A stretch of DNA of 5,359 nt from Klenkia sp. GTDB lineage: Bacteria; Actinomycetota; Actinomycetes; Mycobacteriales; Geodermatophilaceae. The stretch spans positions 1-5,359 of the forward strand of contig JAOPVM010000465.1 of assembly GCA_025966215.1 (NCBI GenBank), written 5' to 3'. The translations under genes and the position numbers were made by a program. A model generated the notes under the pieces. The model saw nothing but the letters and a program-made list of their open reading frames with translations, searched no databases and had not been told where the DNA came from. Below, one piece after another: positions 5,138 to 5,359 of the stretch. Within the stretch, counting starts at the first letter, position 1. Every line of letters starts with the position of its first letter.

Positions 5138-5359
5138 TCACCCCGGCTGGCGCAGCAGGTACCGGCCGAAGTGCGGGACGGTGAAGGCGATCTGGCCGCG
5201 CTCGGCGCTGTACACCAGGCCCTTCTTGATCAGCGAGTCGCGGGCCGGGGAGAGCGATGCGGGCTTGCGGCCGAGGGAGACCGCGACGTCGGAGGTGCTG
5301 ACGGCGGCACCGGAGGGCCCGCCCAGCTCGGCCATCGCGTGCATGTACTCCCGTTCGGC
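5138..5359 (-). CDS. C-terminal winged-helix end of a probable AAA-type ATPase, 5' truncated by window edge
   Basis: Only the last 73 residues are in the window. The frame is open to the right edge (AEREYMHAMAEL at the edge), so the ATG at 5344 is not a credible start. The visible part reads as a winged helix-turn-helix: a first helix around REYMHAMAELG, a second around TSDVAVSLGRK, a recognition helix around SLSPARDSLIKKGLV, and a wing with YSAERGQIAFTVPHFGRYL. This closely resembles the C-terminal domain of actinobacterial AAA or ORC1/Cdc6-like ATPases, which end in the pattern R-x-Y-x-x-AMAELG ... L-I-x-KG-x-I/V-Y-S ... FTVP-x-F. The ATPase core with Walker motifs would lie outside the window. 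It converges on the dctA side across the hairpins at 5063-5104. The cellular role of such proteins is not well settled. An unrelated winged-helix regulator is the alternative, less likely because of the FTVP-x-F ending. Confidence 0.7.
   Translation of the reverse strand, partial: AEREYMHAMAELGGPSGAAVSTSDVAVSLGRKPASLSPARDSLIKKGLVYSAERGQIAFTVPHFGRYLLRQPG

Noticed and set aside
1..5359. CRISPR array, tRNA or rRNA gene, insertion sequence or phage attachment site
   Set aside because: No regularly spaced repeats, no cloverleaf or rRNA-like sequence, no transposase motif and no flanking inverted or target-site repeats were seen on either strand.

Overview
The window is very GC-rich with strong third-position G/C bias, and looks like the chromosome of a high-GC actinobacterium. 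The MMPL C-terminus, the winged-helix end of an actinobacterial ATPase and the overall codon use would fit a Geodermatophilaceae-type organism (Blastococcus, Modestobacter, Geodermatophilus), but that genus-level guess is inference from style, not from a marker gene.

Layout, left to right. (1) The C-terminal half of an MMPL/RND-type membrane transporter on the + strand, cut by the left edge. (2) A convergent two-gene operon on the - strand: a DcuS/CitA-type membrane sensor histidine kinase (1461-3071) followed by its DcuR/CitB-type response regulator (787-1464). The two overlap by four bases (GTGA). The regulator also overlaps the MMPL gene tail-to-tail by seven bases, with a perfect 9-bp GC hairpin at that junction. 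(3) A 166-bp divergent control region (3072-3237) with a 9-bp-period direct repeat, a 16-bp palindrome and a GC hairpin. (4) dctA on the + strand (3238-4647), a complete DAACS-family C4-dicarboxylate symporter. (5) About 490 bp without an intact gene (4648-5137). It holds a decayed open frame whose end resembles the C-terminal lobe of an amino-acid ABC transporter binding protein and whose middle resembles the N-terminus of a HAD-type P-type ATPase. A set of mutually exclusive GC hairpins follows. (6) The C-terminal winged-helix end of a probable AAA-type ATPase on the - strand, cut by the right edge.

How it works together: the central three genes form a self-contained C4-dicarboxylate (succinate/fumarate/malate) sensing and uptake module. 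The extracytoplasmic PAS domain of the kinase keeps the Arg-x-x-His-Pro and Gly-Gln-Pro-Phe pocket elements of DcuS. It should phosphorylate Asp56 of the regulator, which most likely binds the shared divergent region and activates dctA. The module type is known. The less ordinary parts are the compact divergent regulatory region, the terminator-like hairpin embedded in the end of the MMPL gene, and the composite gene remnant downstream of dctA. I see no evidence for a wholly new system.
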